From contig CALSRC010000012.1 in the NCBI GenBank assembly GCA_943788645.1, positions 192,267 through 256,266 on the forward strand: DNA of 64,000 bases. Reading direction: 5' to 3'. The notes beneath the pieces are model-generated. The model ran no database searches, was not told the origin of the DNA, and worked only from the letters and a program-made list of their open reading frames with translations. Below, piece after piece: positions 1 through 8,075 of the stretch. Source of the stretch: UA16 sp002292325. Lineage in GTDB: Bacteria > Bacteroidota > Bacteroidia > Flavobacteriales_D > Sanyastnellaceae. Numbering within the stretch: the stretch's first letter is position 1; the number at the start of each line of letters is the position of its first letter. The translations under genes were made by a program, and so were the position numbers.

Positions 1-444
1 ATTCTCATGGGAGACGTGGTGTACGATGAAGCGAAAAAGCATTGGACGGTCAAGTCATCCTTTTATCCGATTGGTTCAAAGAACTTCACGAGCGAAAAGC
101 GTTCCGAAATTTTTGAGGAGATCATGGATGAGAAGGAAATCGCTGAAGGATTCGCTAACAAATGGAGAGCCGTCTTAGATAGTGAGGGCGATAGCTTCAT
201 GGCTGCTCGATTGAGGACCGTTCTCTCACCCCCTTCCTCTTCAGATGGAGGAGAAACGGATGGTGGTGCATTGTCACTGATGAATTATGTGGTTCAGCCG
301 CACATCAATCCGTACTACAAAACAATTTCTCCCGAAAATCCTGAAGGTTCGGCTTACAATCGCTACCCGGAATGCCGAGATCTTCTGCACGAAGAGATGA
401 AGTTGCTTCCTGGTCTGTGCAATGAATTTGGTGTGAAGCTATAG
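1..444 (+). CDS. Hypothetical protein, 5' end outside window
   Basis: The reading frame is open from base 1, so the true start may lie upstream; the first ATG is at 7. The visible part is about 145 residues, soluble and charged, with no signal peptide or membrane helix. A serine/glycine-rich stretch (PPSSSDGGETDGG) sits in the middle, possibly a linker. The stop at 442-444 is one base before the ATG of the next gene, so the two are almost certainly co-transcribed and translationally coupled. I do not recognise the family. Confidence 0.6.
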   Translation: MLMGDVVYDEAKKHWTVKSSFYPIGSKNFTSEKRSEIFEEIMDEKEIAEGFANKWRAVLDSEGDSFMAARLRTVLSPPSSSDGGETDGGALSLMNYVVQPHINPYYKTISPENPEGSAYNRYPECRDLLHEEMKLLPGLCNEFGVKL

Positions 445-445
445 A

Positions 446-2854
446 ATGGTCTCGCATACCCGGTCCAAAAGAGCTTTACTCGCCGGAACATTCGCGAAAG
501 AATTGTTGGGCGCGATTGTGCAAATTCGAGGCGATCGTCCCCTGCTGCACAATTTGGCGGGTGTTCTTTCCTTGAACGGTGGATTGCGCGAGGGGTTTTT
601 ACAAGACGAGGTATGGCAAGACGGAGATGCATCGCAGTCGCTCATTCGGGCCATCATCGACCGAGAACGTCGAGTGGAATTGGGCCAATATGATATCCAT
701 CCCGATCTCATTTGCGTAATTGTCACCCATTCGAGTCAGGACCTTGTGGATTTGGAGACATTGATTCAAGAGGTCACAAGCAATCTGCCCGAAAGGCACG
801 AAGTCCATTGGATTCATCTTCTGGAAGAAGAAGGGATGAAAATGGAAGAGATGAGGTCTCTGTTTGATGGAATTGAAGGGCTGCAATGCCATGAAATTGG
901 AACAAAAACGGAGAGTGAGTCCATTCATTTTGTCTCAAAAGAATGGGCAACTGTATTGCTTCAAGTCATGGAGTACTTGATGCTCAAATCACCCAGTTTG
1001 GACGGTGTGAATCGGGATGAGGTCCAATGTTATGGAGCCGCATCCATCGATTTCAGTCGAAGAGAAGGCCTTCGATTGCTTGAGGCCAAAGCGCAATTGG
1101 ACGTGCTCAAACGCGAGCAGGAGCGAATTCACTTGGACCAGGTTTACTTGAATGCGTATTCTGCGCTGAAAAAAGGAAAGTCCGCTTACACGCGGGTCAA
1201 AGAAAAATTCATTGTCCCGTCGAACATTGAATCCTATTTTGATGGAGTCACATCTTACTCCAGCTTCGACGCCAAGCGAAAGTTCGACGCCTTTCGGTTA
1301 AGTATCCTGGAGCCTGGAGGTGTGATCGAAAGCTTGAGTCAGGAACTTGAAGAGGAGTTGGCTGACGTAAAAGGCGATGTTTGGAAGGTTTTGGACAGTT
1401 GCAGTGCGAGTGGGCAGGAGCGATTGAACGTAGTCAACTGCCTGCTCGGGAGGTCGGGGACCTTTATTGAAGGCAAAGCCATTCGCCCCACCTTGATGCT
1501 CGAGGATTGCGAGTCGGATCTTTTGAATGACGCCCTGCAAAGGATGAATGCAACGTCCGTGTTTTTGGCTGAATCATCGGGTGAAGTGCCAGAGCCGTTG
1601 GAGCTTTCGACCGTATTGACATTGCACACACAAAGACGAATCTGTGATGAGATCATGGATGATATGGTCAATGTGGAGCGCATGTTGGAGGTGGGGCCGG
1701 AGTCAGAGGAGGAGCGCGCTTTGGGAATGAAGATGCTGGCTCAACGACAGGAGGATCATCGCAATGCGGTTCATTCGAATTCGATGCTACGCACAAATTA
1801 CGGGGAATTTCGGCGCAAACTATACGGGTTGTTTACATCCGCTTGGCTCGAAGGGGAGATTGCGAAACTCAGGGAGGCGAGCGTTTATCCTTACACGCCG
1901 CCAGTCAAAGAAAAGAAAACGATTTTTTCTTTAAGAGAAAAGCAACTATTGAAGTCGTCGGCTTTGATTTGCCTTGTTTGGTTGTCCAGCGGTCTCGGTT
2001 TTTCATTTCTCTCTTGGATAAAGCCTTTGATCGTGACATCTGCAGTAGCAGCATTCTGGATCGCATTGGCGATGTGGAGGTTGCGTCAGCGAGATGAAGT
2101 GGTGGAAGACCCGATGATCAAGCAAAGGGAATTGTGGCGAAAAGCAGCGGTGGAATTGCATGAAATCCATGTGGAATACGCTTTAATGCAACGATTTGAT
2201 AAAGTTTTTGACGAAGAGATTCGAAAGCCTTTGCTGTCAGAAGCCAATGAATTACAGTCGATCATTGACTGCATGACCGTGCAGAAAGCATCTGCAGAGT
2301 CCGTCGTGTCCTCGTGTTTCACAGAAGTTGATTTTGTGGAACAATTGGGGAATTCCGATACGTTCAATCAATACTACGAGGAGCAGGTGAGACCGTCTGT
2401 GGGAACTTTGCCCAGCGTCGTTGATTCCAATCAAGATGTAAAGCGCAGATTGCGAACGTGGAGTGCTGAGCAAGTGGCTCAACGCTACTGGATGAGGTTG
2501 GGGAACACCCTGAAAGAGCACGTGTCTTCGATGAAGGAATTCGAGATGCTTGGTTATTTGCTCGGAAACCGAATGAATCAAGAGCCGCCAGTGTTCGTTC
2601 TTCGTTCGAATTCAGATTTTGATGAATTGGTTCGTCGGTGTAGGATTCACCTCGAGCTTTTGCATGATGATTCAGCAGGGAGTTCACTGCTTGTGGTGAT
2701 GCATGACAGTCGACTTGAACCTTATGTGCTGGAGGAATTTAAGTCTAAATTGGACGGGATTTTTGAAGAGAGTAAGTCAAATCAACTCAGTTTTATGGCG
2801 ACCGATGATCCGAATCGGGTGGCCTTTTTGCGGGTGGGGAAGAGTCATCCGTGA
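446..2854 (+). CDS. Unrecognised 802-residue protein with two central membrane helices
   Basis: A long open frame starts one base after the upstream stop. The N-terminal 200 residues look globular. A charged helical, probably coiled-coil stretch follows at about 210-245. Two hydrophobic segments separated by a short turn (SSALICLVWLSSGLGFSF, then a segment ending AFWIALAMWRL) lie near residues 500-545, and a further 250 residues rich in helix follow. No signal peptide is seen, so the hairpin may anchor two cytoplasmic domains to the inner membrane. It is coupled to the preceding gene. I cannot assign a function or name a family. Confidence 0.7.
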   Translation: MVSHTRSKRALLAGTFAKELLGAIVQIRGDRPLLHNLAGVLSLNGGLREGFLQDEVWQDGDASQSLIRAIIDRERRVELGQYDIHPDLICVIVTHSSQDLVDLETLIQEVTSNLPERHEVHWIHLLEEEGMKMEEMRSLFDGIEGLQCHEIGTKTESESIHFVSKEWATVLLQVMEYLMLKSPSLDGVNRDEVQCYGAASIDFSRREGLRLLEAKAQLDVLKREQERIHLDQVYLNAYSALKKGKSAYTRVKEKFIVPSNIESYFDGVTSYSSFDAKRKFDAFRLSILEPGGVIESLSQELEEELADVKGDVWKVLDSCSASGQERLNVVNCLLGRSGTFIEGKAIRPTLMLEDCESDLLNDALQRMNATSVFLAESSGEVPEPLELSTVLTLHTQRRICDEIMDDMVNVERMLEVGPESEEERALGMKMLAQRQEDHRNAVHSNSMLRTNYGEFRRKLYGLFTSAWLEGEIAKLREASVYPYTPPVKEKKTIFSLREKQLLKSSALICLVWLSSGLGFSFLSWIKPLIVTSAVAAFWIALAMWRLRQRDEVVEDPMIKQRELWRKAAVELHEIHVEYALMQRFDKVFDEEIRKPLLSEANELQSIIDCMTVQKASAESVVSSCFTEVDFVEQLGNSDTFNQYYEEQVRPSVGTLPSVVDSNQDVKRRLRTWSAEQVAQRYWMRLGNTLKEHVSSMKEFEMLGYLLGNRMNQEPPVFVLRSNSDFDELVRRCRIHLELLHDDSAGSSLLVVMHDSRLEPYVLEEFKSKLDGIFEESKSNQLSFMATDDPNRVAFLRVGKSHP

Positions 2855-2885
2855 CTCGACCGAGTCAAAGACCAAAGGCACCAAG

Positions 2886-2987
2886 ATGAAATCTGACCCA
2901 GCCATGGCTCGAGTGGTGAAGGGGAAGAAGGCGAGTCCAAACTTGCCGGAGTCTGAAGACGGTGGGGTGGATCCAAGTGCAAATTAG
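2886..2987 (+). CDS. Possible 33-residue small ORF
   Basis: ATG at 2886, 31 bases after the stop of the membrane-hairpin gene, same strand. It encodes a basic then acidic peptide (MKSDPAMARVVKGKKASPN and so on) of low complexity. No family is recognised. It could be the tail of the operon or a chance frame; length and composition give little support. Confidence 0.2.
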   Translation: MKSDPAMARVVKGKKASPNLPESEDGGVDPSAN

Positions 2988-3078
2988 TGGAGGATTGAGC
3001 AGCGGCTATTTTTGACGAAGAAACAAATACTTATTATTCTGTTCTAAACGTTAGAAAGTGATTTGATTGCTTAATATT

Positions 3079-3086
3079 TATCTTTG
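3079..3086 (+). promoter_or_regulatory. Probable -7 element of the ssrA promoter
   Basis: TATCTTTG matches the Bacteroidota -7 consensus TAnnTTTG and lies 18 bases before the mature tmRNA 5' end, leaving room for a short leader removed by RNase P. No good TTG -33 element stands at the usual spacing. Confidence 0.45.
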
Positions 3087-3104
3087 CAGTGTTCTTTGAA
3101 TTAT

Positions 3105-3503
3105 GGGGCCGATTTTGGATTTGACAGCAAGATGATAAATCGGGTAAGCATGTGGAGCACTTGTTAGCGCGGCTCGTTAAAATCGAACTTTCAAGTCAGA
3201 AATGACAACACTTCCTATAGGCTCGCAGCTTAATCGACTCAGTCGATTGGCCTAATTCACGTCACCAGGTGGCGGAACGAGCTATCCCGAAGCAACGTAC
3301 GGACCCTTCCGCGGCTTCAATGGGGTATCAGGTAAATGGGACTAGTAAAGGGTGTGTCCGACGCCCGGCGCGAAATCTACTGGGCTAAGCCGTTTGGTGG
3401 GTTGTCTGTGATCAGCCACCGGTCGAAAACCAATTGCAGAATAAACATGTAGAAAGCACGAGTTGTCCTTGTTTGGACGCGGGTTCGACTCCCGCCGGCT
3501 CCA
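3105..3503 (+). ncRNA. ssrA: Transfer-messenger RNA (tmRNA)
   Basis: The 5' end GGGGCCG pairs with CGGCTCC at 3496-3502 to form the acceptor stem. It is followed by the typical ATTTTGGATTTGACAGC segment. The 3' end carries a T-arm (GCGGGTTCGACTCCCGC) and discriminator A3503; CCA is not encoded. The bases just before the message are AGTC, as in the E. coli resume region. The open frame from 3198 to the TAA at 3231-3233 then encodes RNDNTSYRLAA. tmRNA with SmpB rescues stalled ribosomes and tags the product for proteolysis. Tag start is inferred from AGTC; the LAA end and stop are clear. Confidence 0.95.
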
Positions 3504-3514
3504 CAAGTAAGCAG

Positions 3515-4336
3515 TTACCTTTTGATCAACTTGAAGGTTGTTTGATTGGTTTTGCTAAGGATGGTCAAATAGTATATCCCTGGGGTTGATGCAGGCATTT
3601 CTACAGGACTTAAACATTTCCCTTCCATGACGTTTCGTCCCAAGAAGTCATACACGATGAAGTATTCATCGCCTCTCAGATTCTCAACGAATATTTCATC
3701 TGAGAACGGATTCGGGTAAACTTGATACCCTTTGCCGAGAAGGTCATCTTCAATAGTGGTCGGAGGAGTGCAGTAACTGACATCAATTTCGCTGTACAAA
3801 TTGGGATCGTGGTTTGGGTCTTCGACCGTGTTGGCCATCATTGAGATTTTGACGATTTCATCAGTGGTAGAAAAACACAGTTGGTGAAAGTTGTCGTTGT
3901 CATTGATGTCTGCGATAGAAATCGGTGAATGCGGCACCAGAACTCCAGAACTGTCAGAATAGCCAGTGTAGTATTGGAACAAGTCAGATTCTTCATCACC
4001 ATTTATGTAGGGTGTAACGCCACCGTCCCAAGCAACTTGGATCGTTTGTAAACCTGAATTGCATTCATTCAGATCACCCTCAATTTTTTGGGCAAAAAAG
4101 AGGCTCGGACCATCTGCAAGCGGTATCACATTCGTAGTGGTCATTCCGTTTAAGTTGATGATGTCTGAACAAGCGGACTCTTCGGAGAAAGTTTCCGTTG
4201 TAAACAGTTCCCCTACAACGCTTACCTCGACAGGGGGGTTGGAAACGGCTGTGCCAAATTCACCCAGTAGAAGCACTGTTCGATTTTCTCCGTTTTCATT
4301 GGCCGGGGCCAACAAAGCACAGACTGGGGTATGCAC
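3515..4336 (-). pseudogene. T9SS type A cargo protein, probably truncated at its N-terminus
   Basis: The last 75 residues are a classic type IX secretion sorting domain: YPNPFSDEIFVENL, then YDFLGRNVMEGK and a GIYYLTI strand ending in FKLIKR. Upstream is a beta-rich secreted region with Cys residues. The first ATG (4336) gives no signal peptide, although a T9SS cargo needs one. The frame stays open upstream into a stretch that reads as the 3' end of another gene on the opposite strand. The simplest reading is that recombination near 4330 removed the signal peptide. It begins 11 bases after the tmRNA. Confidence 0.65.
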
Positions 4337-4483
4337 ATTTCCAAGGCTTTGGAACAGCGTCGAGCTTTGGTCGCACTGAAAAATGCGCTAGATATGGAGT
4401 TAGTGGAGATTCCCGCGGACGAATGTGCGCGTGAGGGTGGTGCGCTGCATTGCGTGGTTTGGGATGATCCAAGCGCTATTTGA
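4331..4483 (+). pseudogene. 3' fragment of a deiminase/amidinotransferase-like gene
   Basis: An in-frame stretch on the plus strand reads as a C-terminus ending in REGGALHCVVWDDPSAI and a stop. GxLHC near the C-terminus, with the catalytic Cys, is characteristic of the guanidino-group-modifying superfamily (agmatine deiminase, arginine deiminase, amidinotransferase). The rest of such an enzyme (300 or more residues) is absent: the frame closes at a TAG (4268-4270), and the upstream DNA encodes the antisense T9SS protein. A more degraded copy of the same 3' end recurs at 5327. Family assignment rests on the short motif only. Confidence 0.4.
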
Positions 4484-4520
4484 TTGCTTTTGAAATCATT
4501 CTGAGATACTTTAATTTTAA
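4453..4520 (+). repeat. 68-bp direct repeat, copy 1, carrying a promoter
   Basis: Aligns without gaps to 5327-5394 with about 8 mismatches by eye. It contains the end of the deiminase-like frame and a Bacteroidota-type promoter: TTG at 4490-4492, a 19-base spacer, and TAATTTTA at 4512-4519. The ATG of the next gene is 25 bases downstream. Confidence 0.75.
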
Positions 4521-4544
4521 TGCAATCAAGAAACTCCAGTTATC

Positions 4545-5099
4545 ATGAAGTACACGATTCAAACATTTGGGAAGCCATGTCATTACCAGTTCTCAAACAT
4601 TAAGAAGATTGAGGTGAACGATATTGAATTTGGCGAGATGGATTACCATGAACTAGAAGAAACCTTTCTTTTGGACAAGTGTGCAGTTGAAAATATGAAA
4701 ATTAGTCTTGACGATGAGGTTGAGGTTGAAATATATAATGGTAATGATAAAATATTGGGTTTTTCATTAAAAGATACCGATCAAAGCGATGAAGGAGGGG
4801 ACTGTTTTTGTCCGGAACCACAGTATAACGAAGAGTATGAAAATTGTCTTGGTTCAATACAATATTTCAAAGGAGGAGGTCCAATATTTGAACTTGAAAC
4901 CGATGACGAATTAAAAATTGAAAACTTTACATATAGTTTATCAATTTTGGAACTCGATGACGGAGAAATATCATTAATGGACAGCCTTTATTACAACAAT
5001 CAAAGATTAGAAAAGATAGACTCTGGTGTGTCGTGGGGCACCCATAGATTGGTGAAAATATGGAAAGATAATGGTGAAGTTTTTGAGTTTGCGGAATAG
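4545..5099 (+). CDS. AT-rich orphan gene, acidic cytoplasmic protein
   Basis: 184 residues, strongly acidic, with no signal peptide or membrane helix. A Cys-containing segment GGDCFCPEPQYNEEYENC lies near residue 90. Base composition is much more AT-rich than the chromosome around it, which points to recent acquisition. It lies between two copies of a promoter-bearing repeat and is driven by copy 1. I do not recognise the family; an immunity or effector-associated protein is possible but unsupported. Confidence 0.6.
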   Translation: MKYTIQTFGKPCHYQFSNIKKIEVNDIEFGEMDYHELEETFLLDKCAVENMKISLDDEVEVEIYNGNDKILGFSLKDTDQSDEGGDCFCPEPQYNEEYENCLGSIQYFKGGGPIFELETDDELKIENFTYSLSILELDDGEISLMDSLYYNNQRLEKIDSGVSWGTHRLVKIWKDNGEVFEFAE

Positions 5100-5326
5100 C
5101 TTTTTTTGAGCGCTCTACAAACTACTGCCACGGAAACGGATTTCGCTGCATGGTATTTACATATGTTGAAATCACCTGAGTTTTGTTTTGGATGAAATGT
5201 ATTCCTTGACCTGGAACAGTTCGCTATCACAAAACTAGGGTCGTCTAGAATAATCATGATTGATTCATGCACACGAAAAACGATATAAAAATAACCTTTG
5301 TAGACCTAGACGGTGTTGTCACATTA
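5100..5326. other. Non-coding gap before repeat copy 2
   Basis: AT-rich sequence with no convincing reading frame on either strand. Just before 5327, GGTGTTGTCACATTACGTG still resembles GGTGGTGCGCTGCATTGCGTG of repeat copy 1 but is two bases shorter, so the homology to the deiminase-like 3' end continues out of frame. Confidence 0.4.
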
Positions 5327-5394
5327 CGTGATTTGGGATGATCCAAGGGCTATTTGAGTAATTTTGAAATCATTCTGAGATACTTTAGCTTTAG
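5327..5394 (+). repeat. 68-bp direct repeat, copy 2, carrying a promoter
   Basis: Second copy of the repeat at 4453-4520. The promoter spacing is preserved: TTG 5364-5366, 19 bases, TAGCTTTA 5386-5393. The upstream part still encodes the tail VIWDDPRAI of the deiminase-like frame, but the gene is otherwise gone. It stands 36 bases before the ATG at 5430. Confidence 0.75.
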
Positions 5395-5429
5395 CTGAAC
5401 CATGAATCGTAAAGTGAAAACTGCAGTTA

Positions 5430-5930
5430 ATGAACGGATTTAAAGTCAACGCAGGTTGGGAGTGTAGGCCAGGCGCACCGGCAAGGTGTCGTTGGTTTTG
5501 CCTTTGGAAGGACTTGCCGGATGTTGCTTGTGAAGATCCAGGAGGCCTCGTCATTGCTGGATATTACGCGGGGTATAGTGGTGGTGGAACTTTTGAAGTC
5601 GAAAAGTTCAGAGGTGAGATTTGCGATGATGAGGTGCTCTCTCTTTGGACTGTTTACGAAGACCTCGTTGAAGGGATAGAGATCAACTGGGAAGAGGTAG
5701 AAGATGCAGTGGTAGAAACATGCGATGACGCACTCAAGGTGTTGTGGCATTGGAACAATGAAGATCTTTGGTGCGACAATGATTCGCTGTACCTCAATGA
5801 GTTGCGGCGAGGTCAAACTGTTCAAAATGGGGACATGTTAACGACATCATCCGAAGGGTGGAACTCGGAAGATATCAGTATCTTAAGGGACATTTGTACT
5901 TTGGGTGGTTTGACTGCGCGACTACTTTAG
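5430..5930 (+). CDS. Cys- and Trp-rich hypothetical protein
   Basis: 166 residues, acidic in its second half, with several Cys (WECRPGAPARCRWFC; EVLSLW; CDNDSLYLN). There is no clear signal peptide from this start. An ATG at 5403 in another frame gives only 13 residues and is too close to the promoter. The frame ends at TAG (5928-5930) and continues open in the same frame after it, so this and the following entry may be one gene with a nonsense change. The product is not recognised. A minus-strand frame covers much of the same DNA but lacks a promoter. Confidence 0.4.
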   Translation: MNGFKVNAGWECRPGAPARCRWFCLWKDLPDVACEDPGGLVIAGYYAGYSGGGTFEVEKFRGEICDDEVLSLWTVYEDLVEGIEINWEEVEDAVVETCDDALKVLWHWNNEDLWCDNDSLYLNELRRGQTVQNGDMLTTSSEGWNSEDISILRDICTLGGLTARLL

Positions 5931-5933
5931 GAT

Positions 5934-6170
5934 ATGATGTTCCATGTGACCGAATTACTGAGTCTAAATCTTGCTGCTGGTCTGAATCTTACCAAAAGTG
6001 AGAACTATAACAAATACATCACCAATGATAACGATGCCTGGAGATACTTGGTTGCAGAAGGCATTGTTGATGAAGAAACTACCATTGGAGGTCTCAAAAA
6101 CTCTTCAACTGAGGATAGTTTCAACAATACTCCTGTTTTTCTGAGAATTGGCTTAGGCCTGAATCTTTAA
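5934..6170 (+). pseudogene. C-terminal fragment of an outer-membrane beta-barrel-like protein
   Basis: 78 codons in the same frame as the preceding ORF, separated from it by one TAG and one sense codon. Alternating strands (LLSLNLAAGLNLTKS) and the final strand VFLRIGLGLNL ending at the C-terminus are what a barrel protein's last hairpin looks like. There is no signal peptide and no room for a full barrel. Either the 3' remnant of a deleted outer-membrane gene or the read-through part of the upstream frame. Confidence 0.4.
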
Positions 6171-6181
6171 TACTTGACTAG

Positions 6182-6766
6182 ATGGGTGATTTTGAAAGAA
6201 CTCTAACTTGGACTATGTCTGCGCTCACAACCCCTTTTCAGTTTGAGAGGAACAAAATTGCCGCTTTGACCCGAGTATTGTTGGTTTCAATGACTTTGAT
6301 TATGTGCTCAATGGGACCCACTATGTGCCAAGTTTTTAATTTGGATGATGCATCCCAACAAGTCACCAATCGATATGGGGAAATTAATATGGGCTTGGCT
6401 GACACGCCTTTTGGATGGTGGGATGTAAGCCCGGGTTTATCTGTTTTGATCGTGCATCGAAGGCAGAAGGCGGATTCCAAACTTTTCCTCGAATACGGTT
6501 ACGGCGTGGCTTTGCCCACCCTGGTTACAGGAAAAGTTGGAGTTGGGTTATCCGGAGAATCCAACGCCAACCTTTCAGTTGGGTTTCGTGTTTTTCCTAC
6601 CCATGGATATTTAAGATTCGGCATTCCACTGAAAACGAAACAAGGCATGGCGGAGTTAGGCTTTAGCCTTGAGAAGTCAGGTAGAGAATTCAACCCGACG
6701 TTTAGACAACTTTCATTTGGCTCCGACCAGATGCTTACAGTTGGGCTGTGTATGGATATTCACTAA
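6182..6766 (+). CDS. Small outer-membrane-type beta protein with signal peptide
   Basis: 194 residues. A hydrophobic segment (LTRVLLVSMTLIMCSMGPTMCQ) preceded by basic residues looks like a signal peptide, with a likely later start than the ATG at 6182. The mature part alternates amphipathic strands (KLFLEYGYGVALP, GKVGVGLSG, NLSVGFRVFP, GYLRFGIPL, MLTVGLCMDI), consistent with a small barrel or periplasmic beta protein. No named family is recognised. It follows a barrel fragment within the accessory region. Confidence 0.5.
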   Translation: MGDFERTLTWTMSALTTPFQFERNKIAALTRVLLVSMTLIMCSMGPTMCQVFNLDDASQQVTNRYGEINMGLADTPFGWWDVSPGLSVLIVHRRQKADSKLFLEYGYGVALPTLVTGKVGVGLSGESNANLSVGFRVFPTHGYLRFGIPLKTKQGMAELGFSLEKSGREFNPTFRQLSFGSDQMLTVGLCMDIH

Positions 6767-6847
6767 GGCTTAATTAACCAAATCTGGGTTGAGCGGGTTC
6801 GGCTCCTTCAGAAAGAAGGATAAACTCGAATTGGCGCGTCAGCCCGA

Positions 6848-7012
6848 TTTGCCATTCTTGCATTCACCGAGCAGGGATCAGCCACCAAGGATCAGAAGAA
6901 GTGGAAGCAGGACCTGGAAGCCAGGGGATACCAGGCAGTGATTACCAAGGGCAGGGAAGCATGCCTGGAGATCATCCGGGAATACTTCAAGGAAGACAAT
7001 CTTGAACCATGA
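6848..7012 (+). pseudogene. C-terminal fragment of a VRR-NUC nuclease
   Basis: The frame reads FTEQGSATKDQKKWKQDLEA, then RGYQAVITKG and ACLEIIREYF before a stop. This pattern (Q, W, L, ARGYxAVI, IxxYF) is the C-terminal half of phage-type VRR-NUC nucleases. The catalytic core is missing here; a separate piece resembling it lies at about 8076-8142. A small ORF with a signal-like start overlaps the stop (ATGA). Confidence 0.5.
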
Positions 7013-7155
7013 AAAAAATTGTGCGCATCTTTCTGCTCGTGGCAGCCTCTTCCACTCCAGAGTACACCCCACCTTTGAGGTCTAAACCCTTCTTTGGATT
7101 TGTCTTGCAGAATACATACACAATCCATTGGCTAACGTTCCTGAAACTCCAGTAA
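7009..7155 (+). pseudogene. Short ORF with signal-peptide-like start, probably truncated gene
   Basis: ATG overlaps the stop of the VRR-NUC fragment. The product begins MKKIVRIFLLVAASS, a good start for a secreted protein or lipoprotein, but the 48-residue frame then runs into unrelated sequence. Likely the 5' stub of the gene that followed the nuclease in the donor element. Confidence 0.3.
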
Positions 7156-7214
7156 TATCATTACCTGTCTTTTTCTTTCTGAATTTCTTCCTTTGTTTTT
7201 GGTCGATTCTTCAA

Positions 7215-7841
7215 TTACTCTTCGCGATCAAGTCGCATTTGTTCCATCTGTGCCAACCATTCGCCACCGGTTCCTTTCGGTTCGTCCGTTATCTCTTCAA
7301 TTTTAAACTCACCACGGTTAGTACTCACTACACCGATATTATACACATCCCAATCTAATTGGGGTATGTACCGATATGGTTCGTGGTATACATTCTCGTA
7401 ACTCATTAAAAGACACCTTTCGTCCGTTTCAAAAGTATTAATCTCAAAGAAGTAATCTCCGAGATGGGTATCAGCGACACATGAGAAGTGTTCAGTTTCT
7501 GAATCCCATGGACTGATAACATCGATAATATCGAACTCACCGTAAAACTTATACTCTCCGTTGATGATGTCAATTACTGTGACAGTCATATCATTAAAAT
7601 CAAAAGTAAAAATAATTCGACCTTCACCTACATCGTAACCTTGAGTATACTTATCTAAAATCAATTCATCGTTTTTCCATTGTTCAATTAGTGACTCTGA
7701 TTCTACGTAAGCAAATCCGAGTTGTTCTTGAAAACTAACTTTTATGACTTGAGATATTGCCAAATTTTCAAACGAAAAAAACAAAATAAATAAAGACAAT
7801 GCCATCATCAACACTTTAGATTTCAGATTTTGCCTGAACAT
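7215..7841 (-). CDS. Secreted hypothetical protein, AT-rich
   Basis: From ATG 7841 the product has 208 residues and begins with a basic then hydrophobic signal segment (KVLMMALSLFILFFSFENLAISQ); an ATG at 7808 would give a tighter signal peptide. The open frame extends to 7958, but the extra residues precede the signal and are probably not translated. The mature protein is acidic and beta-rich (RIIFTFDFNDMTVTVIDI) and lacks a T9SS sorting domain. AT-rich like the other orphans of this region. Function unknown. Confidence 0.55.
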   Translation of the reverse strand: MFRQNLKSKVLMMALSLFILFFSFENLAISQVIKVSFQEQLGFAYVESESLIEQWKNDELILDKYTQGYDVGEGRIIFTFDFNDMTVTVIDIINGEYKFYGEFDIIDVISPWDSETEHFSCVADTHLGDYFFEINTFETDERCLLMSYENVYHEPYRYIPQLDWDVYNIGVVSTNRGEFKIEEITDEPKGTGGEWLAQMEQMRLDREE

Positions 7842-8075
7842 ATGTGGCCTGAGGATGCAGATCAACACCGATGAACTGCGCATTCCTTTGGCATGTTTAT
7901 TTTTCTCTTTAAAATATTTCATCACGTGGGCATTTAAGATTAACACGCAAAAAACCACTTGAAATTGCCTTCATCCATAATGACCATGACAATTTTATAT
8001 CCGATTGGCAAACCCTAAACCCATCATCAAACTCATCAAAATCTTCACCTTAGGGCTCATTAAACAACCACCAGA

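Noticed and set aside
2703..2885. Open frame upstream of the small ORF at 2886
   Set aside because: It runs antiphase over the end of the large gene; only the part after 2854 could be separate.
5427..5825. Minus-strand frame of 132 codons opposite the 5430 ORF
   Set aside because: No promoter or neighbour supports it; the plus strand has the repeat-borne promoter at the right distance. Confidence in either strand is low.
6780..6847. GCGGGTTCGGCTCCTTCAG before the VRR-NUC piece, resembling a tRNA T-arm
   Set aside because: No acceptor stem or anticodon arm can be drawn around it.
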